A stretch of 64,000 nucleotides of DNA from Sycobia sp. Sy_11 (GCA_018907035.1 JACCIC010000099.1:1518501-1582500), one strand, 5' to 3'. Counted from the stretch's first letter, positions 1-13,890 are shown. The notes: generated by a model from the sequence alone, not told the origin. Made by a program: numbers and translations.

Positions 1-841
1 AATAACATTAGGTCGTCGTATATCACGAAGCATATTATTCTGTGCGACGAAGCATATTTATTTAGCCATGTATCGGTTATACGTTCCAAAGCAACAAAAG
101 CTTTTAAGCTAATAGCGAGGAGCTTTGACATTGGCGCAATATTCAATCGTTCAACAAAATTCAGTAAAAAGAACAAAAAAAAAAAAAAGAAGTAAATGAA
201 CGATTTAATGGAAAACATTTCTTTTTGACATCCGCAATGCATGTATCGAATGGAAACGCGTATAGTTAATGGGGCGATAATTTTTTTTGTTGTCCAAAAC
301 ATACTTGCATTAATACTCGATGGAAATGCTTTGTACCTATATGCACGCGCGTCCGTGTGTCTCCCTGTACGTGCCTTTCTGCGTACGAACCAAAAGCAAA
401 TGGATATATAAATAAAGATCTCGTTCTAACGCGAAAAATCAATAGTGGTTCAAAAGAAACAAAAAAAAAACCTTTACATTAACATTGCATTAGCCTCTTT
501 CATGCTCGAGTAGAGCTAGAAGATCGTGCAGCTCGGCGCGAGTCTAAAAACAGACCGTAAGTATATTGAGCGAAGAAGTAGCAAGGGTGGATAGGGGTGG
601 GGTGAGTAAAAAGCCGCGGCAGCGAAGCGCCACGGAAAGTTATAAATCGATCGGGCTCCCGTGATCCTCCTCGTTTTCCGTTCAATTTTTTGCTCCTTCT
701 TTCCTTTTATGATTTCATTCGAGCGAAGCGAGTTCCGCCGAGTCGCGGAGGCTCGTCGGAGCACGGACGCGGCGCGCAACGTTCGCGTGCAGCTGGAATA
801 AGATTAGATTTGCACGGAGTCGAACGATTTCGGAGAGATGC

Positions 842-845
<4 letters not shown>

Positions 846-881
<36 letters not shown>
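846..881. repeat. (AG)n microsatellite
   Basis: Thirty-six bases of pure AG. Confidence 0.95.
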
Positions 882-883
<2 letters not shown>

Positions 884-1304
884 TGGGGAAAAGAGAGCGC
901 CTATAGGATCAATGTATTATATATAGACAGATGTACAAGTGCGCACGACTCGGTCGGATCGACGAGCCGACTTGCAATGGCAATGCATTCGTTTACTTAC
1001 ATATAGTATATCGATGTATAATAAAGGAATATTTGTGACCGAATGAACACGGATTTCTACGCTCGCTGTCCGATAAATCAGCACTGGGTTATATATGCAC
1101 GAGGGACCGATGCGCGACGCGACGCGGAGAAACTCGCGGCATATGTACGGACTTCGGGGGATTCCATCGGACTATGGCGGCCGAATTGTCAACATTGTAA
1201 GCAAGCCAGATGCGCGCCCGTACTCGACTTGTCGTTTCCAGCGTAGCGGCACGCTGATATATCTATATTATAGAAAAAGAGATTGATAGAGACGCAGTGA
1301 ACGA

Positions 1305-1308
<4 letters not shown>

Positions 1309-1342
<34 letters not shown>
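1309..1342. repeat. (GA)n microsatellite
   Basis: Thirty-four bases of pure GA. Confidence 0.95.
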
Positions 1343-1345
<3 letters not shown>

Positions 1346-1407
1346 TTAGTGAGCAAGAAATCTAAGAGAAGGTTCAAAACCAAGGAGTGATGCTCCATTG
1401 AGTTCGG

Positions 1408-1409
<2 letters not shown>

Positions 1410-1447
<38 letters not shown>
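1410..1447. repeat. (GT)n microsatellite
   Basis: Thirty-eight bases of pure GT, 70 bases after a GA array. Confidence 0.95.
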
Positions 1448-1449
<2 letters not shown>

Positions 1450-1641
1450 CGATGCACGAAGGCGGACACCGGGAGGCTTGTACGACTAATTCCAGGGTGT
1501 CTGCACGCGTGCATTACGCCGCCCGCTTTGATCCCCCATCATATAGACAAATGAGAGGAACGGAGAGGGGAACAGGAGGGCTGAGAGGTTTTGCGTGCAT
1601 TTGACGAGCGCTATCGAGCTACAAAGCGCCTTTCGACAAAG

Positions 1642-1643
<2 letters not shown>

Positions 1644-1678
<35 letters not shown>
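1644..1678. repeat. (AC)n microsatellite
   Basis: Thirty-five bases of AC; with the GT array 200 bases to the left it forms a potential inverted pair. Confidence 0.95.
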
Positions 1679-1680
<2 letters not shown>

Positions 1681-1762
1681 AGTACACCCTTTTCGGCCTC
1701 TATGATTTCTGGTATTATCGACGACATCCAAGTCGGTTTCTACATGAACGAGTATATGACAT

Positions 1763-1788
1763 TAATTGTTAATTTCAATTAACAATTA
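1763..1788. repeat. Perfect 12-bp palindrome of homeodomain-type cores
   Basis: TAATTGTTAATT and AATTAACAATTA are exact reverse complements separated by TC. TAATTG and CAATTA are typical homeodomain core sites, so this may be a binding site. In AT-rich DNA such palindromes also arise by chance. Confidence 0.35.
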
Positions 1789-2701
1789 GAATAGTTAGAT
1801 AATTCAAAATTAAATCTTACCTACTTTTTAATTTGAATTAAATTTGAACGATTGTTTAACATTATTTTCTCTGCATCGTATATGATTACGCAACACTAGC
1901 GAATTTTTCGCTATAATTTTGATAGTGTAGTAGTGATTCGCATATTGAAATCTACGATGTTCTGTCTTACACTGAAAAAAGAGACTTTTTTTGGTTTTGC
2001 CATTAATGACATTTTCTTTGAAAATCGTGAAAAGATTCAACTCGTAATGGGTAGTGTGCTGTGCGATTAATGCATTTTAGTTAGATGCGAGGGGCATAAG
2101 GAGCTGAATTATCGTTTACGTAATTGAACCAAGTTAAGCACGACAAACTTGCTATTAAATTTATTTACCAATGCAACTCGGTCTCTAATAGATAATAAAG
2201 CCAAAGTACAGAAATTCAAGCCTGTTCGGAATGAAGCGTTTCGTGCAGATATTCTCTTGATAATTCTGCTATAGTGAATAAACAATAGGATTCAATCAAG
2301 ACTGTCTTTCGAGATTCGCGTGCTCGGGCTGCTTTTCTTTTTGTTGATATTAAGGAAGTTAAACTTACATGTCTATAAATAAAATACAATCGACATACAG
2401 AATCATTAAAATTAAACCACTAGATAAATATTTATTTCATCCATTTAAGATACACTTCAGTAAGATAATAAATTCTTTTTAAATATCCTTTCCTAGAAAA
2501 GCCGCAACGTTTTTACTAAGTACTTAAGATTCTTTGAACGAATTATACCGCCCTGTAACTAGCTCTTAGAACCTTCCAGCTCTATCTCTCGTTCATTCAA
2601 GGACTCGCTTGTTATCCCCTGCTCGCGAAGAAGCTTTTGGCAGTTTGCACGATAATTTTATGCGAGCTGCGGTACTAAAGAAAGATAAAGGTGGGATTGT
2701 A

Positions 2702-2703
<2 letters not shown>

Positions 2704-2755
<52 letters not shown>
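2704..2755. repeat. (TA)n microsatellite
   Basis: Fifty-two bases of TA. Confidence 0.95.
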
Positions 2756-2761
<6 letters not shown>

Positions 2762-3959
2762 ATAGCAAAGAAAGCGTAAGCGGAAATAACAAAAAAGTTA
2801 AATAGTCTGCAGATGAGATACTTGATGAGGTATAATTTTTCAACGTATTTACATTAAAATGATAGTTACTTAAGAAATTCGATAAATATAGTGAAAATAC
2901 AGTTTTAATATTTTTTCATATGAATAACATTATAATTGAAATTTTGTGAGTAATGAATTTATACCGAACTAATGTATTTTGTAGCAATAATAATTTTTTA
3001 AAACATGGTTGAAAACTTAGATAACGTTGAAAGATTAGACAACTTTTGTGTTAAATTCGAAATTATATTTGTAATTTGTAATTTACAATTCTAATTCCAA
3101 ATTGTACAAGATAACTAGAAACCAGCAATGCTTCAACTAATTCGAGTATTAAGTAATAAAAATTCTTAAAGTTTTCTGAAATCAAATTATTCGGAACATC
3201 AGAGTATTACGAAGTAGTAAAGTCTTATTTTTATAATAATTAAGAGTGTAATTACTATAAAATAGTCATATTAATTGTCGATCTCACAAAGACTATATAA
3301 ATTAACTTATCTTACATTTAGCAAGTTTATAGTAAACGAATACAATTTTCTGACCTATCTTAAATAAAAATAATAAAAATACCTAATAAAAATCTATCCT
3401 ATTCATTAGCAATCGAATAATTGGTTTGCTACTTTTTGTACATAGATTGATGGATCGTCGAATAAATATTTGCCAAATAGCAGAAAATAGCGAATGCTTT
3501 ATTCGCCGCTAAATGCTAGACTCTCTTTATATTAATTTATACGTTTCTAGATCATATATAATCAGAAGTAATACATATGCACCTAATATCTTTACTTTTA
3601 CAAATAATAAATGCTTAAGGAAACTTCGTATTTATGATTTCAGCCTCGCGTATTTGAGTATACTCATATTGATCAATACAACGCATTAAAGCATTTCATA
3701 GAACAGACTGAATACCAACTACACTGTTAATTGAATAATTAATTGAAAAAAATTAAAACAGAGAATAATTTAAAATTAATTGGAAAACCAGAGTAAAAAT
3801 TCTCGAAGTTCCGCACGCGAATAATCGATTGATATCTCGGATATGAAACCGTCTTCTAGGTTCGTGGTGTCGAACTTCGGTATATATATATATACACGCC
3901 CACACGCGAGACTTATGAACGCCTCCCTCCTGCATGCCAAAGGCATCGCGTTTTCCGTA

Positions 3960-3961
<2 letters not shown>

Positions 3962-4000
<39 letters not shown>
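3962..4000. repeat. (TA)n microsatellite
   Basis: Thirty-nine bases of TA. Confidence 0.95.
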
Positions 4001-4003
<3 letters not shown>

Positions 4004-4321
4004 CGTGGCCTGAGGGGCGCATGAATTAAGCCTCATTAAGCGAACCGGAATCTCACCTTTCCATTGCCGCTGCAGGTCGTAGACGAGGGTAGCGGGGTCA
4101 GGGCGGTCTTCATATGAGCATCTATAGGGAGAGCTCCGCTGAATGCAACCGAGCAAAACCTTAAATTACGTTCGCGCGTTGCGCAGCGGCAGCAGCTAGC
4201 GTGCTGCTATATCGAAAGCTCATAGCTTTAATCTCGAAGAGGGTGGTAGGGGACACGAGGTCACTTTACGAGCTGCATGAACGTCACGGAGTTGCCGATA
4301 TATTTTTCGGGTTTTTTTAAA

Positions 4322-4352
4322 TCTCTCTCTCTCCCTCTCTCTCTCCCTCTCT
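4322..4352. repeat. (TC)n with CCC interruptions
   Basis: About 30 bases of TC and CCTC units. Confidence 0.85.
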
Positions 4353-5524
4353 TTTCTTTGATGTAATTATGCGACTCGCAGTCAAATGGTCGCTATTGTA
4401 AAATATGAATCTACGTTTGAAAGAAGAAAAAGAGCGCATATAAAGAATACAGAGACCTTTTTCCTTTGTAAATATAATTGAATGCAAGAATCGCATCAAC
4501 CAATTCTAGTATTAGTATATGCAAGGATCGAATGAATGAATTTGCCATATGTTCATAAATTAATTAAATCTACCATTAATCGCATTTTCTACTTAACAGT
4601 TGCATGAAAAGTTCTTTTTTTTCTCGAAAATCTGCATGAATTTAAGTGAATATCACGATAAATTGTACAATTTTTGACCGACGAAAATCAGGGTGATATA
4701 AAAATAAATTTCATAAAAATGCATATTAACGTTAATAGTAGGCGAAAATTTACCTAAAATTATTCTAGAAGTTTTGCTACTTTTACCATATATATCGACT
4801 GATCCGTAAAACTGATAATAAACCAAATAGGTAATAGTATGGTAATGAGTAAAGCCTAAAAAATTGCGCTTAACAAAAACTATCCAAGACCCTAAATGTT
4901 TCGGTTTAGACACACTTTATCTAAATTACCTTCCATAACAATGAAAATTATTCAATTAAGAAAGTACTTAATCAATTAAGATTATTCCACGATCACTATA
5001 TTTTATCTTGAATATATAAATATATACAATTTGCAACACTGAAATGTTAAATAAATTTCTAAAATTGAATTCTGCCTAAGCTAATTAATACATTAAATAC
5101 ATTTTTATTAAATTACGTATTTAAAAAGAAAAAGAGAGAAAAAAGGAGAGGGTATTTATGTATAAATAGATATGTATAATTTATAACACGCAAGGGTTTA
5201 ATCGGACACTTTCAGCCTCTGTCGTTCAGCACGTCGCAAATCAACATTCAAAATCAAAGTCAAATGCCCTGGAACGGCTATACCCGCTAACCGGCGATAA
5301 TTCCCCGTTGTCCGAAACCTATTCAAAGAGCAACGAGCGCGAGCGATCACGAATAGAAAATCCCTTCTATATAGCTCTCGTAAAACAATCCGACAATCGC
5401 GCATATAACCGCCAGCTGCCGGTCTGTCAGCCGAAATTTCATTTCGCTAAGGGCTTCCCGCCAGAGGCTCTAGTATTACTACTAGGCTACTACCTCCACC
5501 CCTTCTCCGCGGTCCAAAGCCGCC

Positions 5525-5527
5525 CCT

Positions 5528-5584
<57 letters not shown>
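5525..5584. repeat. (TC)n microsatellite
   Basis: About 60 bases, interrupted at the left by CCCTC units. Confidence 0.95.
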
Positions 5585-5586
<2 letters not shown>

Positions 5587-6120
5587 CTGCCCACCGCGCG
5601 AATGACGGAAAATGACGCGAGTTCCGCGAGCGAGTCCAATTTGCATAACTTTCCGGTCGGCCGAGCCGCGCGGGGGCGCAGGCTACGAAGGGACGAGAAA
5701 ACGCGTTTCATTGTGCGCGCACTTTATATATACATATATACGTACGGGGCGATAATCCCGAAATATTGGGATCGACAGCCCGAGAGAGAATTCATCCGCT
5801 CTTTCACCGATGTTCTCCTCACTGCGCGGGCGTGCGCGCGCGCATACGCACACACACACACATCTATGTATATATAACCACGCTCTCTTCCAGTCGAGAT
5901 TTGGGCACAAGAGAGATATCTCGACCTTTTCCTCTTCTGGCAGGGCGACTTTTTTGTTCTTCCCGCGGGCTTTCTCTTTTTTACTCTGTTCTGGGCCGAG
6001 TGCTGAAGAGCGAAAAAAACAATGGGGATGTACAATGGGAACGAGCTTCGACGGAGGCATGGTGCTACCGGTACTTTTATTGAAACCAAAAGAGGAAAAG
6101 TAAAGAGAGACAGAAAGAAA

Positions 6121-6140
6121 GATAGAGAGAGAGAGAGAGC

Positions 6141-6171
<31 letters not shown>

Positions 6172-6173
6172 AA
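6121..6173. repeat. (GA)n microsatellite
   Basis: GA array with one GC and several GG interruptions. Confidence 0.9.
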
Positions 6174-6338
6174 GAGTGTTATAAAAGTTAGGCTAAAAAA
6201 GAACGGGATCGGTTCGAAGTTCTTGTATAGTTTTTTAGCTGGTGTATAAATGCATCCGCATATTTATGGCATAACGCAAAATAACGGTTCGACATTCAAA
6301 TATACATGCAGGTTAATGTATTGGATAAATATTTAGAT

Positions 6339-6360
6339 TCTTATTCCACTAGGAATAAGA
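6339..6360. repeat. Short hairpin, 9-bp stem
   Basis: TCTTATTCC and GGAATAAGA are exact reverse complements around a loop ACTA. No T run follows closely enough to call a terminator. Confidence 0.3.
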
Positions 6361-7218
6361 TTTTAGCGTTGAATTTCAGCTCAAATTTAATGCAGAAGAT
6401 GATATAATGATAATTAGTTTATAAACTTCTCAATCAAAGAACACCATTTATACTGGATTCTGTTATTTTGATAAAAATTTAACATTTACTTTATTAAAAG
6501 TCGATAAGATCATTCTTTATTAAATTCCATTAACTTGGGCCGTCTAAACTTTTTCACGCAGTCTGTCAACATTTTCTTCGGGATCACCGAAGCTCCGCGT
6601 CAATAAATTAAATAAAAATGTCGTTGAAATTTTTTTGAAACTAATTTAACTGCGCGCGGCTGTCCCTGCGTCAATTTTAATATGCCTGGCATGCGAATCT
6701 CTAATGGATTTATATCGGCCCTTTCTTTTTCCTACATGTGTCGCTGCATATCGCCGCGGTAACGTCGATGAAACGCATCTCCGCCCCATTTCCGTGCACG
6801 TGTCTGTGCGTACAAGGCACCTTCGCAGCAATCAGTTAATCCGAGTCGCGCGTAGAATTTTTAAACACAAAGCCGCGAGATATAGTCAGAGCGAATGAGC
6901 CTCCCCGATAGTGGTAAAAGTCATAAAAGGCGCTTTTATTATAGCTACCGACACCTTAGTGTATATACGCCCATGTTGGTTCAATCCCGACGATTTAATA
7001 AACGTTTTAACACCTCGACGATCCTCGAAAGATCGATGAGATCCCGTATAAAATCGAGTCCCGTCGTTCCACGGCACCGCGACCACGATCAGAGGGAGAA
7101 ATCACTGATGACCAGTGTGTATAGCAGCGAAAACTTCGTAAGACGAGCAAACATTCCAACATTGCCATTTATTTAGAGAAAGTGGACACGCGATTTATTG
7201 CTTTCTTTCAATGGCTCT

Positions 7219-7278
7219 TTATTTTTTGTTTGTTTTTTCTTTTTTTGTTTTTTTGTTTTTTTGTTTTTTTTTGTTTTA
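7219..7278. repeat. T-rich tract with regularly spaced G
   Basis: Seven-T blocks separated by single G, about 60 bases. On the minus strand it looks like an A-rich tail of a retroposon, but no body is recognised next to it. Confidence 0.5.
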
Positions 7279-8432
7279 ATGATTACATTTGATCAATAAG
7301 TACAGAGCAAACGTCACGTGCAGATGTATATGGTTCGGATGTTCAATAAATTTGAACATATTACTTTTCACTCGGATATAATATTTATTTTTGCGCGCGC
7401 GCAAACGGGTGCAATGTAAAAAGGTTTGATGGTTATTAAAAATCCTATTGAGTCGATAAAATTGCGTTAATTAACTTTCATTTTTTCTACATGGAAAAAT
7501 GTAATTTGAAATGATGTATGAAAAAAATGAAAAATTTCTATCATATTTTAATACTTCCACTCCAAAATGGAGGGATTTCGAAATTACACAGTGGACAATA
7601 ATTGATAAAGAAATCTATTTTTTCACGATTATTCGAAAATGATAAAAATAAAACAAAAAAGGCATTGGAATCCTTTCATATATAGTTTCATATTGATCTC
7701 TATAACAGAACGAACGATGAGATAAATAACAAAATTGGTACAAAATTATAATTTGACAGAAATTTCTAATATTTATGCTCCTTATGTAGGGATGTAGATT
7801 CATATAATATATTGAGATGCTAGTACAGCATGTACCCCATTCTGTTTTTAATTTTACATTATAATTTGTAATGTTCAAATGGAATTAGACAAAAATGTTG
7901 TACAGTATTTTAAATAAAATTGTTTTTAACATTTACTTCTACGTTTATTATCTCGTATTTGGAGATATCTGTGCAGCAATCGTCGATTTTTATCGTACTC
8001 GTCTCGTGGAGAATCCATAAAAAGTAAATTACCGAATTTCTGAAAATAAATCGAAAGGTGCGATGAAAGAATGGTTATGGTCAAAATCAAGACTAGATAA
8101 GTGTATCCTATAAATTGTCGCAGCTGCGCCTGGCAAAGCTCGTGCTTGTGCGCGGTGCCAGCACGGAATTCTCGTCATTCAAAACCGAGCGACGAACTCG
8201 GTAAAGAGGGAAACAAAGAGTCTTTTGCCACTGCCCTCCGCATTTTCTTGTCCCAATCTCGTAATTTATCCGTACAAGGCTTCCCCTCCCCTCCGCCACC
8301 TACGGCAAGCAAAAAGTCCGACGAATCCGGCATCATCGCGTTCTGCCCCCGTGCAACATCGTAACTAGCTTGCCCCTGCGCAGTCGATTCTCGTGCTCTC
8401 GTAATCCGAGGCGCTAAACGCAAAAAATTTAG

Positions 8433-8520
8433 ATTTCTCTCTCTTCTCTACTTTCTCTCTCTCTCTCCCATCCTCTCTCTCCCATTCTCTCTCGCTCTCT
8501 GTCTTTCTCAGCTTTTCTTT
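8433..8520. repeat. Degenerate (TC)n tract
   Basis: Long pyrimidine tract of TC blocks broken by CCCAT and single changes. Confidence 0.85.
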
Positions 8521-9447
8521 CTTTGTACGTATTTTTTTCAAGAAAACCATCCGATATAAACCTAGATATATGGGGGGGCGCTCTATTGAAAATTGAAAAA
8601 GCGCGAGTGCGCGAGAGCGCTTGGATGTTTGATTAGTTCTTCCATTCTGTGTGCGTATACAAATTCGAATGCTGGTCAGGCGTGCTTCTCAATATATTTT
8701 GTATCATATACGTATTTTGTTTCCATATATCGCTTGTGTATATTTAGTTTACGAGCTTTTATAAAGCTTCAGTGTTATTTCAACAGATGCTCCGTTAAAA
8801 AAAGTAAACAAGTTCCGTAAGTAATGGAGGGAAAAAATTAATGGAAATTTGATCGACCGAAGTTAAACTGTTATCAGTAACAATGTTTTCAATAGAATGC
8901 ATTCAATTATTTTATTATATTTAGATAACAGTGCTCTTAATGTTAATCAATATTGCGAATGCCTATCCAATTAATAATAATGCTAATATTTATCTCTGCA
9001 TATTAGCTACTGTTTACTATTTAAAAAAAAAAAAGCAATTGCAACTCGTTAAAATTTTATCAGTTTTTCTGAAAATAAGAGATAAGATAATGTAAAAACT
9101 ATGTATCATCCATATAATGAAGAATCTATAAAGATTTTTACAAATGCTAAGATTTTAACATAGTAAGTCATGCTACACATCTTAATAGATTTTTATTAGT
9201 TAGATTGTCTTTTACAAAAACTATAATAGTACGATTATAATTTATAATCATCCCCGTAGAATTTGAAGTAGAAAACCTAAAACAGAAAAATAACAATGAA
9301 TATTGTTAGTAACAGATAATCTGACTGCTCCCTTCATCAAAGTTTGGAGCCGTTTCAGTCCCTCTTCAGACATAGGCATCAAAGCGCGTATGCCGACGTA
9401 TGCAATAAAACCAACATTGTTTTTTTAAAGAATGTTAGACTTTTACA

Positions 9448-9505
9448 AAATTACTATCTTTCGAATTGAAAAACTTGACAAATTACTATCTTTCGAATTG
9501 AAAAA
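9448..9505. repeat. Direct duplication of about 26 bases, period 32
   Basis: AAATTACTATCTTTCGAATT and the next few bases occur at 9448 and again at 9480 without change. A small, recent tandem duplication. Confidence 0.75.
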
Positions 9506-9784
9506 TTTTTATAATTTTATAAAACATTGAAAAACGTGTCATTATGAATACATGCATAACCTTAAAAAAATATAACTTCTAACACAACTTCATTATTTTT
9601 AAATAAACCTTGATGGTCACGCTTTAATGCAGATTTTTTGTTACTCTAATATGTACCTACATTATTAGAAAAAACTCCTCTTCCAAGATTATGTCATAAC
9701 CAGACATGCAAAAAAGCATAAAATTAAATTCCATACCTTTCATAATTATTATATTATACAATAAATATTATAAGTTTTGAAGAT

Positions 9785-9840
9785 TTTGAAAAGCTCGTAA
9801 AGCGATAGAGCAAGGCCGAGGTTTGATTCACATTCAGCCG
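9785..9840 (+). repeat. Shortened tRNA-like sequence lacking an anticodon arm
   Basis: D stem GCTC (9793-9796) and GAGC (9808-9811) pair perfectly and a B-box-like GGTTTGATTCAC lies at 9820-9831. Only about eight bases separate them, too few for an anticodon arm. It may be chance or a deleted tRNA relic. Confidence 0.2.
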
Positions 9841-11201
9841 TTCAAAATACATAAGAACATATTCTGCTCCGGTCCGAAGTTCAAACGACTTTTTTGTGGT
9901 CTGTATGCACAATTTTAAGACACATTAAACCCTAGTATCAGTCTCAACTCAATGATAATTTTACAAAGTCCGTAAAGATGCCGTATTTTAAAATTACTTG
10001 AACAAGATGTTCAGTTTAAGCAGACGAATTTTCGAATTTTATATTAAATAGTTAGAAGATTTTATGTTTAATACTAATAAGTGCTTTGGTAAAACAACCT
10101 TACGAAACTTAAATTAATCCTAACTTTAATTTCGATTATAATAAATTCAGTTTTACATTTATATTTTCTCCGCGCTTTTGTTAATACAATCTACAGATCT
10201 GCTGCAATCCAACTCCTTAAAAGATACATACATAATTTTATACTTATTAATTAAGTTCTCTATAGTTCTCATCGTAACTAGCATATTTTATTAAACACAT
10301 AGACTTTGAGCCGTATATGTTGAAAACCTGTGGCATGAAATATTGCAGCTTAATCATAATCACACTGAGTGAGAAAAACAAGTCCGCATTGAATTAAATT
10401 CCTATATGTTAAAAGAATGCCATTCAATTTATAAAAAATATTTCTGGCATTAGTTTTAATTTTCATTTCAGGTATAGGCACTAATATAAGCACCAATCTG
10501 CTCAAGATTTTTTTTAGAGATTTACGTGGCTTTTATAAAAAAATTAATAATTATTTCTTATGTCTTGAAACTACGCCACTATAGAAAATTTCATTATCTT
10601 TATACTTTTAGTCCATCACTATGAAAAAAAAAATGCTTTCCAACTAACGAGGTACGGATTTCATCCGCATCTTTTACCAAGTCAAGTCTCGAGCAGAAAA
10701 AAAATAGATGGATGAAGTGTCAGAAACATCTCAGCGAATCTTGTTTTCCAAAAAGACACGCGCCTTTTCACTTCGTTTCTTCTATCTTTGCCGTCTCAAA
10801 CGCGAAAAAGACGAACTTGATTCTAGAAAATAAATTATACGAAAATTCATCATTCTATTCATTTGTTAATCTCTTGAATTGAAGTACATTAATCCATTAA
10901 TGTATATGCGTATGGCGAATTGAATCCTACGATTCATCTTTGCTCGAAGACACCATGGACAGTAAGCAATTAATTTCCAATCTACACACATATATGGCTG
11001 AGAAAATCTATTCGTGTAGATAATAGCTTATATAGTAGAAGAGTATGAATTTTTCCAAATCATCGCGTCCTTCGAAAAATTACTGCCAATGGCGGAAGTG
11101 ACACTGCGCGCGGAAGAAGTGGAAAGCGTGCGATTTCACACGCGCGTGCCTATTTTATTGTTTCCTACGCGATTGTATATTTCATGCGCGGTACTTTTCA
11201 A

Positions 11202-11202
<1 letters not shown>

Positions 11203-11259
<57 letters not shown>

Positions 11260-11260
11260 A
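11203..11260. repeat. Compound (TC)n(TG)n
   Basis: About 48 bases of TC passing directly into TG. Confidence 0.95.
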
Positions 11261-11376
11261 TGCGTGTGTACATGTATAGGAATGGCTGCGAGAAAGTTTT
11301 GCTAAGCGACGGTACTTTGAAGCTCCCGCGGATCGCGACGTCTCCAGCGAGGCGAATCGCGCGTTATCGGGAAAAG

Positions 11377-11377
11377 A

Positions 11378-11458
<81 letters not shown>
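11377..11458. repeat. Compound (CA)n(TA)n
   Basis: CA array with one CATA break passing into TA; a further TA array follows at 11500. Confidence 0.95.
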
Positions 11459-11465
<7 letters not shown>

Positions 11466-11496
11466 CCGTATAGAATCTATGCTATTTTCTCAGGAG

Positions 11497-11499
<3 letters not shown>

Positions 11500-11544
<45 letters not shown>
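11500..11544. repeat. (TA)n microsatellite
   Basis: Forty-five bases of TA. Confidence 0.95.
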
Positions 11545-11547
<3 letters not shown>

Positions 11548-11843
11548 GCTGCGGTGAGAAAGAAATGGAAGTGTACCATAGAGAAGGCAGATTCATTTGT
11601 CAGTGTCACGATTTCAGGCAGGGAGCACGCGACTTATTTCCGATCGGCTTCTTTTTCTTTTATCAAGATAACATTACGGTAGGAAAATTTTTTCACCAAT
11701 GTACATATTCGTATCTTTTCAGAAAGTGAGTTGCAACGTTTTAAAGTAAAAATACTTTCAATTCTAAAACTTAACTATCAATTTGGATTTTTTAATTTAT
11801 TCGAGATTAAATCAAAATGTTTTACATTTAAATTTGCATTCGT

Positions 11844-11863
11844 ATGTGTGTGTGTGTGTGTGT
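11844..11863. repeat. (GT)n, short
   Basis: About 20 bases of GT. Confidence 0.85.
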
Positions 11864-12166
11864 AGTGTATATTGAAATATTAGAAAGTATAGTGATGGTA
11901 TTTTCATTTTTATTTTATCTTAAAAATATCAGAATAAACCAATTACTATTCTTTATATAAATTTGGGAAATCTATTAAAAACTCTAAAAATAAACTATGG
12001 AACTTGATTTCAGATGTAAATTTAATTGTAGCTCGAATATTTAATATAAAATACTTTCATGAATAAATTACTCTTAATGTTTAGGATTAGTGTAGAAATG
12101 ATAAATGAAATTCATATTGTTAATTCTATAATATAGCTTAGAACTAGATTATTATATATACAATAA

Positions 12167-12167
<1 letters not shown>

Positions 12168-12259
<92 letters not shown>
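12168..12259. repeat. Compound (TA)n(TG)n, 92 bases
   Basis: About 17 TA units passing without a break into about 29 TG units, among the longest uninterrupted alternating tracts in the window. Confidence 0.95.
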
Positions 12260-12261
<2 letters not shown>

Positions 12262-13887
12262 GCTGTAGTTCTGCATTTGCTGTGATGGACAGGTACAATT
12301 AGACATATGCTACTACAGACTGACATCTGTTTCAAAAGTAATAAAAAATGCCTTTTTTACATAATTATATCATTACTCTGTAGTTATAGTAATAGTTTTC
12401 TATATTACTAGCTATAAATGGTTTAACTGCTGAAACAACTGTCGCGACATAATATTAATATATTTTATGAAACCATATATGCAATTGCTTTTGGAATTTA
12501 TTTGCCATCTTCTTTTTATTACAGTGTATTTAAATATATAGCGATTCTCAAAATTATAAATCAAGAACTTCCGAAGCTTTATTTTCACATTGAAAATGTT
12601 TATATTGCCCGATTAAAGTGCTATATTTTTTAAATAAAAATTTTTTTTTATTATGTCCTCTGTTCTGGAATGATTTTCACTATATAATATCCATTCATTT
12701 TCGAATGTTCGCATGATACACAAGTATTACTATAACATTTATTCGCGTAAAAATTAACATTTAATAATTAATCCTTTAAGCATAGAGATTGATAAAAAAG
12801 GGCGCGTTTCTCTAAATTGGATATAAATATTTGTTATAGCGTATAATAATAGTTTCAGAAAGTGGCATTTTCTACAATAGAACGTGTAGTATAAACGATT
12901 ATTCACTAGAAAGTACCAAAGTTCTTAAAAAATATGTTTCTAGAAAGTATAAATTTAACTCATAAAAAAGAAGAATAATATATTTTAATCAGCTTTTTAT
13001 TAAGTACATTTATTTGAACATTTTAGGGAAGCAAATGCGATCCACAAAAAATTTCCAAAAATCTTTTTGCCATCCTTCTTATTATATGAAGCTGGAAAGC
13101 ATGTAAATAAGATTTATTTCTCATTTTAAATAAAAAACCTTGAAAATTTTTGTCACAAATACTGTAAATATATAATTTTGATATTTCTATAAACAAAAAT
13201 TGTATCATTCACAAAAAAATTAAAATATTTACTCCATTACATTTTATTCCTGATTATTTATAAGTTATTCATAAAAGATTAAAATATTCAGAACTTTTCC
13301 TTACTGTTTTTCGTAACTTTCATACATTTTTAATACAAAATAATTGGTCCAATAGAAACAATTGGTTAAGAGCTATGGCGCTTCAATAATCGCGAGGTTG
13401 TCTCTTTCTTCTCGTTTTGCAGTAGTAAAATATTAATGTAGAATATTAATTCTATAAAAACATTGAATTGTATAAAAGCTGCTGTAAATGCAATGAAGAT
13501 AAATACAATATTTTAAAGAAAGAATTTAATTGTAACGCAATGGTAATTTAAATTTCATTCGTTTCAAGATGAATTTTATCGAAAAAAGTCGCTTTTAGTT
13601 GCAATATCTTCAATAATTTAATTGTGCAGGCATACTTTGTGATATTTACACTCTCTGTGAAGAAAAAATTAAATGCGTTATTTGAAGAGTTATTGATTAC
13701 TACAATCATATAATTTATACATTTTCGAGAAGGAATTGGCCATTTCATTTGTTACTATTTCTGCATATATTGCTACTATCTAAAGCGGAAAGGGCGATAT
13801 TTCATTGCAATCTTTTCAAATAACCGTAGACGCCAGGCGTTTCTATCAAACGAAACACCGCTAGAGAAAAAAGTGCTACGGAAAAGG

Positions 13888-13890
<3 letters not shown>

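Noticed and set aside
5308..5877. Plus-strand open frame of 189 codons
   Set aside because: Kept open by the TC array (Ser-Leu repeats) and flanking GC-rich DNA; no domain.
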